From Aldrovandia affinis (taxonomy: Eukaryota; Chordata; Actinopteri; Notacanthiformes; Halosauridae): DNA of 64,000 nucleotides. A program made the translations under genes and the position numbers. The notes beneath the pieces are model-generated. The model saw only the letters and a list, made by a program, of their open reading frames with translations, did not search any database and had not been told where the DNA came from. Positions 45,401 to 57,814 of this stretch are shown here, piece by piece; position 1 is the first letter of the stretch, and each line of letters starts with the position of its first letter. The stretch is from the NCBI GenBank assembly GCA_029706075.1, contig JAINUG010000048.1:2846501-2910500 (forward strand). Direction: 5' to 3'.

Positions 45401-46059
45401 TTAACAACTGGGCTAACAACTAACAACTAACTGGGCCTTGGTGCGGCTACTGCCTCTCTTGATTGGCAGCCTTGTGCAGGAAAATTAGCCTTCATGGGAG
45501 ATATTGATGGACATAAAACACATATATAGTATATATATATACAGTATATATAAAAGTATGTGTAACAGTATACTGCGTATGTAAGTACATCAACTACACC
45601 ATGACAGAATATTACCAATACTAACACTTTTGATGGTTGGCAGTCTTAGGTTGGCAGTTTCTTTGTTTGATTGAATATGATCTTGTCTGAGTGTATAAGC
45701 CAACAGCCTATTCTTGCACCGAATAACTGTAAAATGTTAGTTTATTAAAAAAATTTGCGGTAGACGTAGGTGAAGTGTTGAGATTTAGTCATTCGTTTTT
45801 GCCGCAGGGAAAGGAGACTCACTCAGTCGTTAAGGAGGAAGGGAGTGAGCAGGTGAAGGAATCCCAGCTGCAGGATGATGCTGAACAGCATTGAGTATCA
45901 AACAGGATGCTGTGTCTGTGGAAATACTGGCTCAGCACACTAGGACGTGACAGGCGCAAGATTACATTTCAGGACATTCTCGTAGTGTTTCACTGACTGC
46001 TCTTTGTCTCTCCCCAGAAGGATGACCAGTCTGACCAGTCTACCATGAAGGAGAATCAG
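42408..46059 (+). CDS. Possible short exons of an unrecognised gene (tentative)
   Basis: Three segments have a pyrimidine tract plus AG before them and a good GT donor after them, and their phases are compatible. They are 42,408-42,475 (CCTCCAG / GTGAGT; DDCKQNTEGSGEVEERGSQP), 45,808-45,852 (GCCGCAG / GTGAAG; GKETHSVVKEEGSEQ) and 46,018-46,059 (CCCCAG / GTAAGA; KDDQSDQSTMKENQ). All encode acidic, low-complexity peptide, and the last two are multiples of three. No start, stop, domain or homologue is recognised, and the large spacing includes repeats. Chance splice-like sites are a real alternative. Confidence 0.3.
42920..43290 (-). mobile_element. L2-type LINE 3' end, copy
   Basis: Bases 42,930-43,075 parallel 11,420-11,580 of the long L2 copy (GCATTTAGCAGACACTTATC, GCAAGAGATCAGTG, GTTGGCAGCTGCA). 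Bases 43,220-43,270 parallel 11,670-11,710 (TCTTGCGGAAGATGG against TCTTGCGGAACATGG). Confidence 0.8.
43291..44290. other. Unassigned stretch
   Basis: GCTAGC-rich words at 43,400-43,740 and no clear gene. Bases 43,940-44,290 may be decayed upstream coding sequence of the next entry, but stops are frequent. Confidence 0.3.
44293..44587 (+). pseudogene. Fragment with a YDxxWW-type module
   Basis: The open frame starts before the ATG at 44,303 and reads VVYDEHWWLAKTTAVNVD, then YIEFFHPIGSIAHCQL, a cysteine and CFFPLADILVKL. This pattern (Tyr-Asp, two Trp, then a strand ending in F-x-H/P and W/F-P) resembles a small beta-barrel module, Tudor- or SH3-like. I associate it with uncharacterised fish proteins that appear related to mobile elements. 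It is preceded by stop-filled sequence and ends at TAA (44,585-44,587), so it is likely a remnant. Confidence 0.4.
44975..45165 (+). mobile_element. Mariner-type transposon, 5' end only
   Basis: A TATA run (44,977-44,998) is followed by CCGATCAGCCACAACATTAA, AACCACTGACAGGTGAAGTG and GGCACCTGTCAAGGGGTGGG. These match the left end of a mariner-like element that I know to be abundant in fish. The ATG and MGKRYTK start of its transposase lie near 45,149, then homology is lost. Confidence 0.7.
45166..45807. other. Unassigned stretch with TA-rich microsatellite
   Basis: A (TA)n tract lies near 45,525-45,552. No gene or element is supported. Confidence 0.3.
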
Positions 46060-46780
46060 GTAAGAAGAACATCACTGAGGCTTTTAACCCACACAGAACA
46101 CACTTCCCCCTCTCCTTTTCAGTCATCCTTCTGTCCCTCCAGCATGGGTGTGGCAGTGATGCCGGAGTCAAGTGGGCAGAAGGGACCAGCATGACACCAG
46201 AGACTGTGGCCGCTCCAGGGTCAGGGTCGGCTATATTGTAGTCATGTTGATTAAAATGACTAATACTAAATGATAACAAACTGAAATTGGATTTAAAGAC
46301 CCCTTTCATGAGAACTACATTTTGGAAAAGCATTCAAATACAGTTTATGAAAACTGGTTAGTAAGACAAATATGCAAAAATGCATCTCCAGTGCAGACCT
46401 ATAGCATGATAATTTAATATATTAAAGGTATACTAAGCAATTTGATGTCACTCCATGAGAGGTAGTGTTAGCAAACACATGAAAACAGAAGTGCCTGTAT
46501 TTCTTTGGACCATAGTCTCGCGTTGCCAGTTAACCGTTCATAACTGATAATGAGAAATATGAAGTGATTTTTTTAATGGAAAGGAGATTCATGTGTAGCT
46601 ATATTTGATTTTAGATTTGCTGTACTGGTATTTAGTCATTCACTAATTTGCGGACCCATACAATCGACTATAGCTAGACATGATCAGCAGTTGATCATGT
46701 GCCCATCAGCTCACTGCTTGGTTGTAGCCATTGAAACTGCAGAAACGTGTTGAGCTAGGCTTGTTCCAGGTGATGGCTAT
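46060..46780. other. Unassigned stretch
   Basis: AT-rich with no recognised domain or element. The reading frame on the minus strand at 46,040-46,333 has no supporting homology. Confidence 0.3.
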
Positions 46781-46789
46781 CCTAGCAAT

Positions 46790-48330
46790 CGCTAACAAGC
46801 CTTGTTCCCCTGTAGGAAAGATGCCGGCATCTGTGCTAATAAGATGTGATGGCGCAGCTCTCCCAAAACCATCAGCGCTGCTCCAGCACCCACACAAGTG
46901 ACCGCACTCCCAAGGATTCAGCACCATGGATAGCGGCCGCCTGTCAAAACAAGAAAAGCACATGGCTGGGAGGACTGGTTTCCTAACAAGACCGGAGGAG
47001 GGGCGCAACGAGACACACCTGGAGTTACTTCAGTCTCGTCACAGGCTCTTTAAAAGGCCACATGGAAAGCTCAGTGGGGAGGTCAGAAGACTCTAAGCTG
47101 TTGGGGGCCTCAGACTCTCATTTGCTTCTTCCCACAGATTCCAACACAGAAGAGACGCCAGGTCACCTCCTTCCAGACCGCCTGGGCACCTCCCTGGACA
47201 CTGCACTGAATTCAGCCATCTCCCTCACTGGAACCACGTTCATCAGCTTCCTTCACCTTCATTTTCCCCTCACCCTTCCTGCACTGTTTCAATAAACACC
47301 TCTCCGGGGCTTGTTGCACTCTCTCTGTGTCTGAGCTCCTCATTCTTGCCGTACTGGTGGAGAATGCGGGCATTGCCCTAGTGGCTGGAGGAACCCCACA
47401 GTTGAGCTACATTTAAAAGAACATCCAACTGACGAGGTGTTGTGCTCTCTATCGCTCTTGTTTTGTGCCTAGGATGGAACGAGTAATAGAACAGTTGCTT
47501 CCGGCTAACCTGCAATAGCAGGATCACCACCAACATCGGCAAGGTCACTGAAGAACTACTTCATATCTTATGTGAGGCGGTGGAGCAAGTGGCGGTTCAC
47601 GACTATCGACAAACCGCTCATTAGCTGCTCACCAAGCTAACTCCGGGGGGGAGGACATCAAGGTCTATCTTCATACATTTGAGGTAATAGCCGAATGGGA
47701 GTTATGGGATGCAGCAGAGTGGGCAAAAATACTGATGGAGTTCCTCACTGAGGTTCCAGTGATAAGCTCCTCACAAGCTTATTATTCTCTTCCCCCCCAA
47801 GGCTCACTAATATCCCCGGCTAATGGAGGAGATCCTAGCCTGGCCGGGCCTGTCCCCGGTGGCCGCCGCCCAGCAATTTCACACCTGGCCGTACAACCTT
47901 GATACCCTGGTGCATTCTCAAATGACCCAGCTGCTCTGGGTGACCCTCATCAGCATCTGAAAGCGGAGGGCCAAAGGGAACTTTCAGACCACCGGAAAAT
48001 GGTGGAGCGAGTGGAGCAAGTGAAGGCCACCCTGTCGATGGTAAAAAATCATCGAAGAGAGAATGACTTCGGAGGAACGCTTCCCCAATGGCACCTCAAG
48101 GCAGGAATACCAGGCATGGGCCACAAGTCCCCATGACATCTCCATGCCCACAGATTGGGGCTCCCTCCCTTAACCTCAGGAGGAAATGCCTGATTAGCCA
48201 GCTGCTTGTTTCATAGTGTGGAACAGCCCCATTACCCCCAACCGAGAAAACAGCTTCAAGGAAAAAGAGTAAAAGCGTTACTGGACTCGAGGAGTACAGT
48301 AACACCGGTCCGGGCCGTCATTGCTGCCCT
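46790..48330 (+). mobile_element. Third LTR retrotransposon remnant (LTR plus gag)
   Basis: Bases 47,040-47,350 look like an LTR: CTCTTTAAAAGGCCAC (promoter-like) at 47,045-47,060 and CAATAAACACC at 47,290-47,300, then GCACTCTCTCTGTGTCTGAG. A gag-like start MERVIEQLLPANLQ lies at 47,474. Bases 47,645-47,760 encode GGEDIKVYLHTFEVIAEWEL and WAKILMEFLTEVP, the SCAN-like capsid helix region of a gypsy gag. Stops and shifts are frequent, and no pol was found downstream. The boundaries are approximate. Confidence 0.6.
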
Positions 48331-48639
48331 AATGACATCACATATAAGCACATATAAGTAATACTTTTATATTCATAATTTTTCCAAATGTAGAATGGTC
48401 AATCATATTTTTAGGCTTGTTTCATTGCTCCAACATTCTCTGCCATTTTGGGAGAGTGTAGGCAAGCATGCTGCTAGCTGCTGCTTCTTTCCACCCTGCA
48501 GTCCATCAGCTGAGCTGTGCTGTCTTTGTGCTGGAGGAGTACACTTGCACAGTTGTTGTAGACAGATTATAGGTGTATGATTGCCCATGTGATGAGACAG
48601 GGACAAATGACTGAAAATCTTTGTGGATCATTTAAAATG

Positions 48640-49060
48640 GACAATTTTGTTATTTGGCAGATACTTTTATCCAAAGCAACTGGGATGCATTAACATGGGT
48701 AGAGATCATCGCTTGAACTTTTAAACCGTAATTTTACAGTCTTTTCATTTTTGTTGCCGAAGTGTGACTACTGGGTGTACAGAGAGACGGGATTGGAGAG
48801 ACCCAGAAGGGCTTTAGGATGTGATCAGTGACTGAAGGTAGGAGCAGTAGCCCTTGTGTCGAAGTACGCAACACCAATGACTTGAATTGAATGCAAGCTG
48901 ATACTGGGAGCTAGTGAAGGGTGGTGAGGAGTGGACTGACGTATGCGATTTTGGGAAAGTTGAAGACCAGACATGCGGCTGCATTCTGGACAAGTTGCAG
49001 CGGCTTGATGGCACAGGCTGGTAGGCCAGCCAATAAGGCGTTGCAGTGGTCAAACTACAA
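48640..49060 (-). mobile_element. L2-type LINE, 3' fragment
   Basis: TTTGGCAGATACTTTTATCC is the 3' tail. The minus strand 49,053-48,950 reads CNALLAGLPACAIKPLQLVQ and NAAACLVFN in broken frames, equivalent to 12,080-11,985 of the long copy. Confidence 0.8.
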
Positions 49061-51071
49061 TGATGATCATCATCATAAAGGAAAAAAATAAAAATGACCT
49101 AACACAACAAAGCTGTAGTAGGAGGTAACCATCTAATGTTAAACGGCATGCAGAGAGAGCACAAAAGTGTACTTTAGGTAAATAAAGGCTCATAGCATTT
49201 CACAACACCAGTGACATATCGGAGAGAGTGATCTACTATCTCATTATACAGTAGTTAGGGTATATAATAAAAATAGTAGATTGGCGTAAATAATATCCTT
49301 ATTTTAGGCTACTAGGCCTACTGAACATGTTCAAAAGAACTACTACAAGAGTCTAATTTTGCTGTCTGTAAACAAATGGACCATGTACTGTAGTTGTACG
49401 ATTGGACTAGAGCAACGTATGCCATGTTCACTCCTTCGTTCTACTCTGTGCCGTGTAGACAATCTCTTAGTCTGCCGTTTTACCTCAGTGCAGATGGTAC
49501 TGTCAGAAAATAAATATGTAATTGTTTATTAGATCAAGTGCCTGTCACCAACCTACTGTGCCCACAAGAAAACAATATTATTTTGAAATTGTATAACATC
49601 AATCAAGTCTGTGTTGATAGAAAAGCGATGTCTTCCCTCAGAGAGAAGTTTTTAGCTAGCTCCTGCCTCCTGGATAAGTTAGGTGTGGTGATCTCGGATC
49701 TCTGTGGTCTTTTCTGCTCACCAACCTTTGTGGTGGAAGTCGAACCAAAATCACACTCTTACTGTTAGAAAAGGTTTCAGTTATTGTTTTTGATAGCATA
49801 ATTCCTGTTGATGAGCTAGTCAATGCCTATGTGCCATGTGAGAGGCTATCTTGGTGCTGATGGCTAGCTTAAATTAGTTGAGATTGACACAAAGAGTATA
49901 GGTTACGAAGATAGCTTTGTTTGTTTTGTGCAAAGCCACCTTTGTATTCATAATAGTGTAATTTAATTGATAAGATAAAAAGCTAGATAGGCTATACGAA
50001 TAGAGATGAGGCACTCACTGTGTTTGGATCAATTAGCGCAGCTTGCAGGCCGTATCACCATTTTTAGCGTTTTAAAGCACAGTTCTGGTTTTTCGATTAT
50101 GAGCATCAGTCCTGTTTTACGGATACAAGTATGACAAGTTTGTGAGTATCAAAAATGTTTGAAAATGTTGCTTATTAAAGTTTTTTCACATGAATTATTG
50201 ATAGTCAGTGTGTTTTTATCTCATAATATGAAATTAAAGTATAGTAGCCGTTAGCCGGTACTGTATAGATAGTAGATGGAACTTCAGATGGAGAATTCAC
50301 ATGGAATTGTATAAAAATGTATGGAATTTTAAATAAATTTAAATAAATCCATTTGTCACATCCCTATCGCTGCTATGTGCCTGATAAGCTCTTTTTCCCA
50401 GGTTGAGCTTCAGGTGATGCGTGGCCATCCATGTCCGCCAGGCAAGCAGAGGTACATGTTGGAACATGAGTGTCAGAGGGAGAAAATTAAAGAAAGAATT
50501 TAATTTAAAAATTAAAAGAAAGAAAGAAAATTAAAGAAAGAGTTGGATGCACCCCAGACCACTACACTACTGGAGTGTGTCACTACACTTTGAAACAACA
50601 TATAAGGAAGATGAGCTGTCCGTTCCAATGAATCCTTTTATGAATGTATCGCTGCATTGTGAATCTACCTGTTTGCATGTGTTTATATCTGCTTGTGAAT
50701 TTATAGTTGGGCACTTCCTGGTTGATAGGAGGTATTCAGTTCATTTCAGTCAACTCTCACCACGTTTCAGCCGTGTGAAAAACACTGTTTTAAATTGTAC
50801 AATGCACTTGAGTGCAATTTATCCAGATGCACATCTCATTCAACACCCCTGAGAGAGGTCATCATTTCCAAAGCTTTTGTAGTCTCCAAAAGGTTTATTT
50901 CTCTGATTTAGTACATGCAACAGATCAAACATGAGTGCTGACATAAATTTGACTTAAAAGGATCATGTTTGTCTGCAAAATGTGCAGTTCCTTATGCAAA
51001 TTGGATCCACTTAATTTATGTGAATGTGAGTACGTGTAAACATTCTTAACCCAGTATGTAAGAAGAAGATT

Positions 51072-51106
<35 letters not shown>

Positions 51107-52250
51107 ATATACAGACAACTGCCAAACAGCAACATAACAACATAACATAACATAAAGGAAACAGCAACATAAAATGTCTTGATATGACATTGGGGCTATT
51201 GAGGAAAACAGGTCCCCTGACTGAGTTTCTACGAGGAACAAAATTAACTCTCAAGAACAGAAGGAATTCGTTTTACAATTCATACAAGGTAAACCATTAC
51301 ATTTTTTGTCTTTTTACCCCCTGAATTTGGAATGCCAAATTATAATTATAAGACCTGCCACATCACTTCCCCATCTGTTGGTTAGAAGGTTAGGGGGTGC
51401 ATTTTGCAGGGTGCAGCTCTAACGAGGTGCTGTAATGCACCATGTCTGTGTATGTGTGTGTGTGTGTGCTATCCTGTTTCAGTTCTGCCAAAGGCCACTG
51501 CCCTTTCTCAATTTTTAAAATAATATTCCCGGGGACTTGATTAACAATGTGTTTGACCTTGCAAATAAGCGCGGAGCAGATGTGTTGAAGGGCTAAAGGC
51601 ACAAATTGGTCTTAACACTTAAATTACTGTGAAAATTATTTTCCCCTGAAACCTCAGAATTTATTATCTGCTCACAGCAGCTGTGATACAGCTATTGGAT
51701 TGTAAAACGAATACAGAACTAATCAAAATAATAATATTTGAATGCTGTATCAGTTGAGAATAAATGAATATAAAATTAAGCCCAACAATTTACGCTATAT
51801 GTGTATATGCCACGAAATGATGTGACCAACACAATCTGCATCAATTGCACATTAAGTAAAGCTCAACACAGAAATGATAACAGACAGAAATGATATGGCA
51901 AACATGCATGTTGGTTGATTGAGGTTTGTGTAGTTCGTGTAAATTGGGTGAATTTCAATAACGTGACATCACGGCCAAATAAGAGACAGACCTTTTTGAG
52001 GATTATTATAAAAATCCTCGACTTTTAACTGCACAAAGGATATATTATCTTACATAAGATTGATAAGATGGCCCATATAAAATAATGCAGGACACATGTT
52101 TCAGATTTGAACATGTGAGTACCATCCAAAAAGAACAAGGACGCACATGAAAGTGGATAGTGATCACTGTCGTAGAGAAACATGTCAGGGATGATAGAAT
52201 CCAGAGGAATGTTTCAAGCACATTTCTAAAGTTGTTTTTTCCAATAGCCT
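49061..52250. other. Mostly unassigned stretch
   Basis: Bases 50,398-50,455 resemble 12,330-12,385 of the L2 copy (GTTGAGCTTCAGG, CATCCATGTCCGCCAGG). A (TG)n tract bordered by TATATA lies at 51,073-51,107, and a TG run at 51,450-51,468. A 90-base A/G-rich run (GAAAGAAAG words) lies near 50,480-50,545. No gene is recognised. Confidence 0.35.
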
Positions 52251-52259
52251 CCATCCCCT

Positions 52260-52800
52260 TACCTTACTGTCCTGCTCTCCACACCAAACTGCCCCATCTC
52301 ATACTACCCTCTCTCACTGTACTGCCCCCTCATACCACACTTCCCCCTTTCACACCCCCCTCACACCACACTGCCCCATCTCACACTACACCCCCACCTT
52401 ACTGCCCCATTTCACCAGACCCTCTCTCACCATACTGCCCCCCTCACACCACACTGCCCCATCTCAAACTACCCTCTCTCACTTTACTGCCCCCTCACAC
52501 CACACTGCCCCTCTCACACTACACCCCACCTTACTGCCCCCTCACACCACACTGCCCCATCTCAAACTACCCTCTCTCACCTTACTGCCCCCTCACACCA
52601 CACTGCCCCATTTCACCAGACCCTCTCTCACCTTACTGCCCCCTCACACCACACTGCACCATCTCAAACTACCCTCTCCCACCATACTGCCCCCCTCACA
52701 CCACACTGCCCTCTCTCACACTGCACCCCACCTTACCGCCCCCCTAACACCACACTGCCCCCTCTCACACTACACCCCCACCTTACTGCCCCCTCTATCG
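52260..52800. repeat. CT/CA-rich minisatellite
   Basis: Tandem blocks built from ACTGCCCC, CTCACACCACACTGCCCC and ATCTCAAACTACCCTCTC words recur, with a block length near 50-55 bases and shuffled sub-units. Its 195-codon open frame is a consequence of the repeat and is not read as a gene. Confidence 0.85.
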
Positions 52801-53272
52801 TCTCATCATACTAACCCTGCCACACCACGCTGTCCTCGTCTTACGTCACCTCCCCAAGAACACAAAACACACACAAAATTGATTGCCTCCATCACACACT
52901 GTACCACAGGATGCAGGTCATTTGGATGTATGAAATGTACAAGAATAGAAACACATTTTTCAGAGAGCTGTATAAATATTTGCCTTTGACTGAAACATTG
53001 TTTAAACAGCAGCATCGTGACCAGTTGGCAGATGTCAGTGACTCCTCTTCTCCAGTCTTAAGAGACCAGACACTGCTCCTCAAAGCTCATTCACTCATGT
53101 GGACATTTATGAGTCGCTTCATTGTACTCACAATGTGCGCAATTCCTCCTCGACGGCGGCACGGATCATCATTGAAATGATCCTTCAATAATAATTGTCA
53201 CCTTTTATAGGTTAAGAAAAAAATAATAATCCACTGAGTTTCATCCAGCCAGTTTCTATATGTTAAGTAGCT
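52801..53272. other. Unassigned stretch
   Basis: The 89-codon frame 52,911-53,180 (for example FRELYKYLPLTETLFKQQHR) matches no family I recognise and lacks splice or promoter support. It may be chance. Confidence 0.3.
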
Positions 53273-54330
53273 GCCAAAATAAAGGAAACACTTGAGTAAA
53301 TCAGGGATACAAAGTGTATTGAAAGCAGGTGCTTCCACACAGGTGTGGTTCTTTGTCCATTGTTTTGGCTACCATGTATAGAAGACGAGATCTCAGTGAC
53401 CTTGAAAGAGGGGTGTTTGTTGGGGCACGTTTGGCAGGAGCTTCAGTGACAAAGACTTGAACTCGCTGATGTTTCACGATGAACAGTAGCTAAGGTGATT
53501 GGACATCTGAGGGAAAGACATAATTAACTTGGGGCAGTTGTGGTATAAAGCGCATACTCCTTGACTGTGATGTCCGTGCATTGTTTTGAGATGAAAGGCA
53601 AAACAGATCAACAACTCTGAATCAGTTGACTGCAAATATCAATCTAGGGCATGAGCAGGCAGTTTCATCAAGAACAGTCCATTGAGCACCTCACATAGAG
53701 GGATCTTATGGTCGGGTTTCAGTGCATAAGCCCTTTATTACACCTAAAAATGCATGTTTGTGAGTAAAGTGGTGTAAAGAACATATGTAGTGGTCTACTG
53801 AGCAGTGGAAAAAAGTAATACGTTCAGATGAGTCATCCTTCACCCTGTTCTCAACAAGCGGACCAAAATAAATCTACAGGCCTAAGTGCTTGTTTCTCAT
53901 GGTGAAGTGTTCTGGGGGCTCTGTTATTGTGTGGTGTGCATTTGTCTGGCATGGTTGAGGTCCATTAAACCCCTTAGAGGGCAAGGGGAGTGGTCCCTTC
54001 CAGGATGACAATGCCCCCATTCACAGGGGTCACTGAATGATTTGTTGAGCATCAAAACGATGCAAACCATATGCTATGGCTGTGTCAGACACCAGATCTC
54101 TATCAACCCAAACGAACAATTATGGGAGATTATGGAGCAGCACCTGAGAGAGCATTTCTTTTACCACTATCAACAGGACACCAAATGATGGAATTTTTTC
54201 GTGGAAGAATAATGTTGCAGCCATCCTGTAGAGTTCCAGACACTTGTATAGTCTATACTAAGGTGCATTGAAGCCCAGCGTTCTATTAATATACTTTATG
54301 TTGGTGTTTCTTTTATTTTGGCAGTTAATT
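53273..54330 (+). mobile_element. Tc1-like transposon, decayed full-length copy
   Basis: The left end GCTGCCAAAATAAAGGAAAC and right end TTTCTTTTATTTTGGCAGTT are inverted repeats. The plus strand holds broken transposase segments, including DDNAPIHRGH near 54,005-54,035 and a TPNDGIFSWKN-like C-terminus near 54,180-54,210. No frame is intact. Confidence 0.85.
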
Positions 54331-54369
54331 CTTAACTTTTAACTTGCTATTTTTATCATATTTATTTTA

Positions 54370-54525
54370 TGTCCAGAGCCAATGCCAACTCAGCCCGGCC
54401 GCCCCACAGGGCTATAGCAATTTCTCCGGTCAGGGGGCTGGCTGTGTATTCTTTGGAGGACACGTGTGCTAGTCTATGGTCACCCGAATTGGAGTAGGAA
54501 GTTGCAGTAATAGGACGGGCCTACA
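54370..54525. mobile_element. SINE body-like block
   Basis: GGCCGCCCCACAGGGCTATA and CTCCGGTCAGGGGGCTGGCT, then TTCTTTGGAGGACACGTGTG, resemble the non-tRNA body of the element at 36,380-36,537. The similarity is weak. Confidence 0.4.
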
Positions 54526-54999
54526 GATATTGGATACATTGGGAGTTGAAATAAGGGAGATAAAAACACAAAATTAATTAAAAAACAAAAAGGCACAATG
54601 TCCCACCTGATGTCTTCCATATCTGCACTGGCTTTAGCAAGTAGAGCACCTGCAGTTGGTTGAACTTGAGTCCATTTAACAAGTCCCACATGCTGTGCCG
54701 CTGCGGTGTTGGGTTTCCTCCACTGTTCTCTCCTCCGGCTTGTTCTTCTGCTCTCCTCTCTCTTACTCCCCTTCTTATTTTAGGAATCAGGTCATCTGCT
54801 CAAGTGGATATGTAGTTTGAATACCAGTACATGTGATTATTTTGGCCATTAAGGGAGTGCTCAACCCCCATGGTGTTCTTAACTGGGGGGTATCCATGAG
54901 AAGCAACCTACCAGACTATATTTGTCCTCCCCTCGATTAATTCCTCGAGTCACCCTTTAGCTGTTTGTAAGACCAGTCACGTGACTACAACTTAGCAGT

Positions 55000-57002
55000 C
55001 ATATGACACACAAAATACCATAAATGACAATTTCATGGGAGAAAAAAACTGCATAGATATGACAACATTATGTTAAAATGGTATGAATAAAGATTTATTT
55101 TTTATATGAACAGGTGGTTTGATTCTTTTTTTTTTTTACAAGTATTTATGACAAAACTCGCAAAATTTCTAGCATATTCCAAGAATGGAAATGAAAAAAG
55201 GGATTTATTGCTGAATGTTAAATTAAAAACACTTTCACCGAGTGGAATACGTTTCAGTTGTTGATTTAAACCATGCACCCATCTACCTGGACCTTAGGAA
55301 CATGCAGAGGAGAGGTGCTCAAAAGGTCAAGCAAGGAGGGAAAACACCAGCTCGACAAAAGAGGAAGAATTCTAATGGGGGGCAATTTCACATTTAAACT
55401 AACTAGAGAAGCACACTCCCTTTCACTGTCATCATCCAAATGACTCATATACAGAATTATGTGATAAAACAAAACAAAGAAATCTGAACAAATAAAATAG
55501 AATTCTGAAATCTGAGCAGTGAAAAAAAAGTTTTTCTTCTAATATACTTATAAAACTGCGCCTTTGATAAAGCCATAAGTATTCATTTAATCTTCTTATT
55601 TAATAATTTCTGAATAAATCAAGAGTTGTCTTTATAACTGACTGAATTGGAAACGGGTAACGACACCTTTTGAGTAATTGCTATCGTAGAACTTCTTAAC
55701 CTGTATTGTATAAAAAGAATGCAATGCCAAAATATGCTCACCCAACAGTTTTTGACTGAACTGAAAAAAAAATATCTTGAACCTTGAAATTTAAGTTTCC
55801 TTTTTTTACGGAGATGGTTTTAATCCAGTTAATCTCTATATGCTTTTAAATTGATAACCACTGGAAACCACTGGTCAATGGCAAAATTATTGCAAAAAAG
55901 AAACAAATCAACACATGAACTGCACTTATTGTTAAACTTTCACTTTCAGGCTGCCAATAACATATCAAGACATTAATATGCATCAGAATTCAGGCATTTG
56001 TATTGACAATATTTTTTGAAAACAACAAAAATGTGTGGACAAAAGGCTAAATAATAAATGTCAGCATAAAAACCATGTGGCCATATTGTTTCCATTAATA
56101 ATAATAATAATAATAATAATAACAATAATCATAATCATAATGTTGATTATTGTACTGTTAATGGAGCGAGTTGGTTGGGAATTGGTTTGTGTCATTACAT
56201 GAAAGGGCTGGAATTCTAACACAATGAGGCACCACTGAGGTGACCTCGCATCTTGAGCCATCGTGGCCATCATGCTTCATACGAAAAGACGGTCCCACAC
56301 ACAATATTTTGCATATTTTGCCTTTTTTTTTTTTTTTTTTTTACCTCTCTGAAGTTTCACAGCTAGTCTTCCATCATTCTCTCACCCTCTGTCTCCCACC
56401 CTTTCTCTCTCTTTCGCTCTCTCTCTCTCTCTCTCTCTCCCTCTCTCTCTCTTTAACTTTCGTGATTCGGGTAATAAAATAGAGTGCTCGGAGAGGTATG
56501 GTATGCATCTGACCCCGGATTGCAGTGTGTGCTCTGGGAATGTGGGAACTTGGTTCGGTCTGACAGTTATGTGAAAGTCCTGAGACACCATGTGACCCTT
56601 AGCTGGAGCTGCAGGAACAGGGGTCTGGGGTGGATGAAGGAGTGGTGGAAGAAGGAGGGAGGGAGGGAGGGAGGGAGGGAGGGAGGGAGGGGGGGGTAGG
56701 GTGTGGGTGGGGGCAGTCCACCTGGGCCAGAACCAGACCCAGGCTGGATTAGCTCCCCACTGGCAGCTCCTTGGCCCCTTGACTACTCCTGAAACAGGGT
56801 TACAGTGCAACAGAGCTTGTCCTTACAAACCACACTATAACCTTTATACTTTTCCCCGGCCCTCGGAGGCACGGAGACTCCTTCATGACAATCCCAGTCT
56901 CGTCAGCTGCTGCGACACACAGAGACGCACAAACATAGGCATGCTCACGCACACGCAACACATACTCACACACACACACACACACACACACGCATGCACG
57001 CA

Positions 57003-57066
<64 letters not shown>

Positions 57067-57814
57067 CGCGTACGCATACATACAGTGCACAGCGCCTCGG
57101 ATTCAAACACCCTGATCTCATATATACAGGTACCTGCAAAACGTGTCATGCCCACTGTACCACCTGCACTCTTCTTAAACCTACGCAAACCACTTGCACT
57201 AACAGGTAGGGACAAAAAAGCATGAGTTTGTTGGTAAGACTCAATATAATGATTTCTCTCCATAGGGAGGAAATAGGACTGCGTTGCATTTGTCAATTTC
57301 CTGTTAGAGAAAGAAAACATTAAATATGTTTGAGAATCATATTCATGTAAACATACACCATATGCAGAAGTGGCTTATATTGCATGAAGAGAGATAATAT
57401 CACAGTTCAAATGGGGGAGATCCCAAACAACCAAAAACAGAAAGAGAGAAAAAAAGAATGTCTATAAAAATGAGGAGTCCATATAAGAAAGGCTACAAAA
57501 AACTCAACTGGACCTCTGGCATCGGCATACAGCAAAAGGCACCACAATATTATTCTATCTTTTAAGTTGTGAAAAAATTGGCACGTCTTTTTTAATGCTG
57601 TAAATCAAAATTTACATATAAATAGTATTCCCTATAAAAAAGTCTTTGCTGTTAGCTAGTAGACAACTTTTGCTAAAATGAAAATAAATATTTCATTTGT
57701 TTAGAATATCTGTCTGTTATATAAAATAAAAATATTTCTTATAGGTGCAGGTCTATAGCATATTGTTTGTTGGGAGGTTGTTTTTCTTTTTCTTCCTTGT
57801 TGTTTCACTTTTTC
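55000..57814 (-). other. nrg2: Possible nrg2 3' UTR and downstream DNA, with microsatellites
   Basis: AT-rich sequence directly downstream of the nrg2 stop on its strand. It contains several TTTATT words (AATAAA on the minus strand), for example near 55,090 and 55,202, so a long 3' UTR is possible. The end of the transcript cannot be fixed. A tight microsatellite cluster lies at 56,092-57,070. Confidence 0.35.
56092..57070. repeat. Cluster of microsatellites
   Basis: In order: (AAT)n at 56,096-56,121, a T run at 56,323-56,341, (CT)n at 56,402-56,452, (GGGA)n at 56,655-56,692, (CA)n at 56,968-56,990, (GCAC)n at about 56,991-57,021 and (CA)n to 57,058. Long frames spanning these on both strands are repeat artefacts. 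Confidence 0.95.

Noticed and set aside
52160-52747. 195-codon Pro/Thr/His-rich frame
   Set aside because: It arises from the tandem CT/CA-rich minisatellite and begins within non-repeat DNA without any promoter or conserved start.
56800-57320. Long frames on both strands rich in His-Thr or Val-Cys
   Set aside because: They are products of (CA)n and (GCAC)n repeats and have no domain or splice support.
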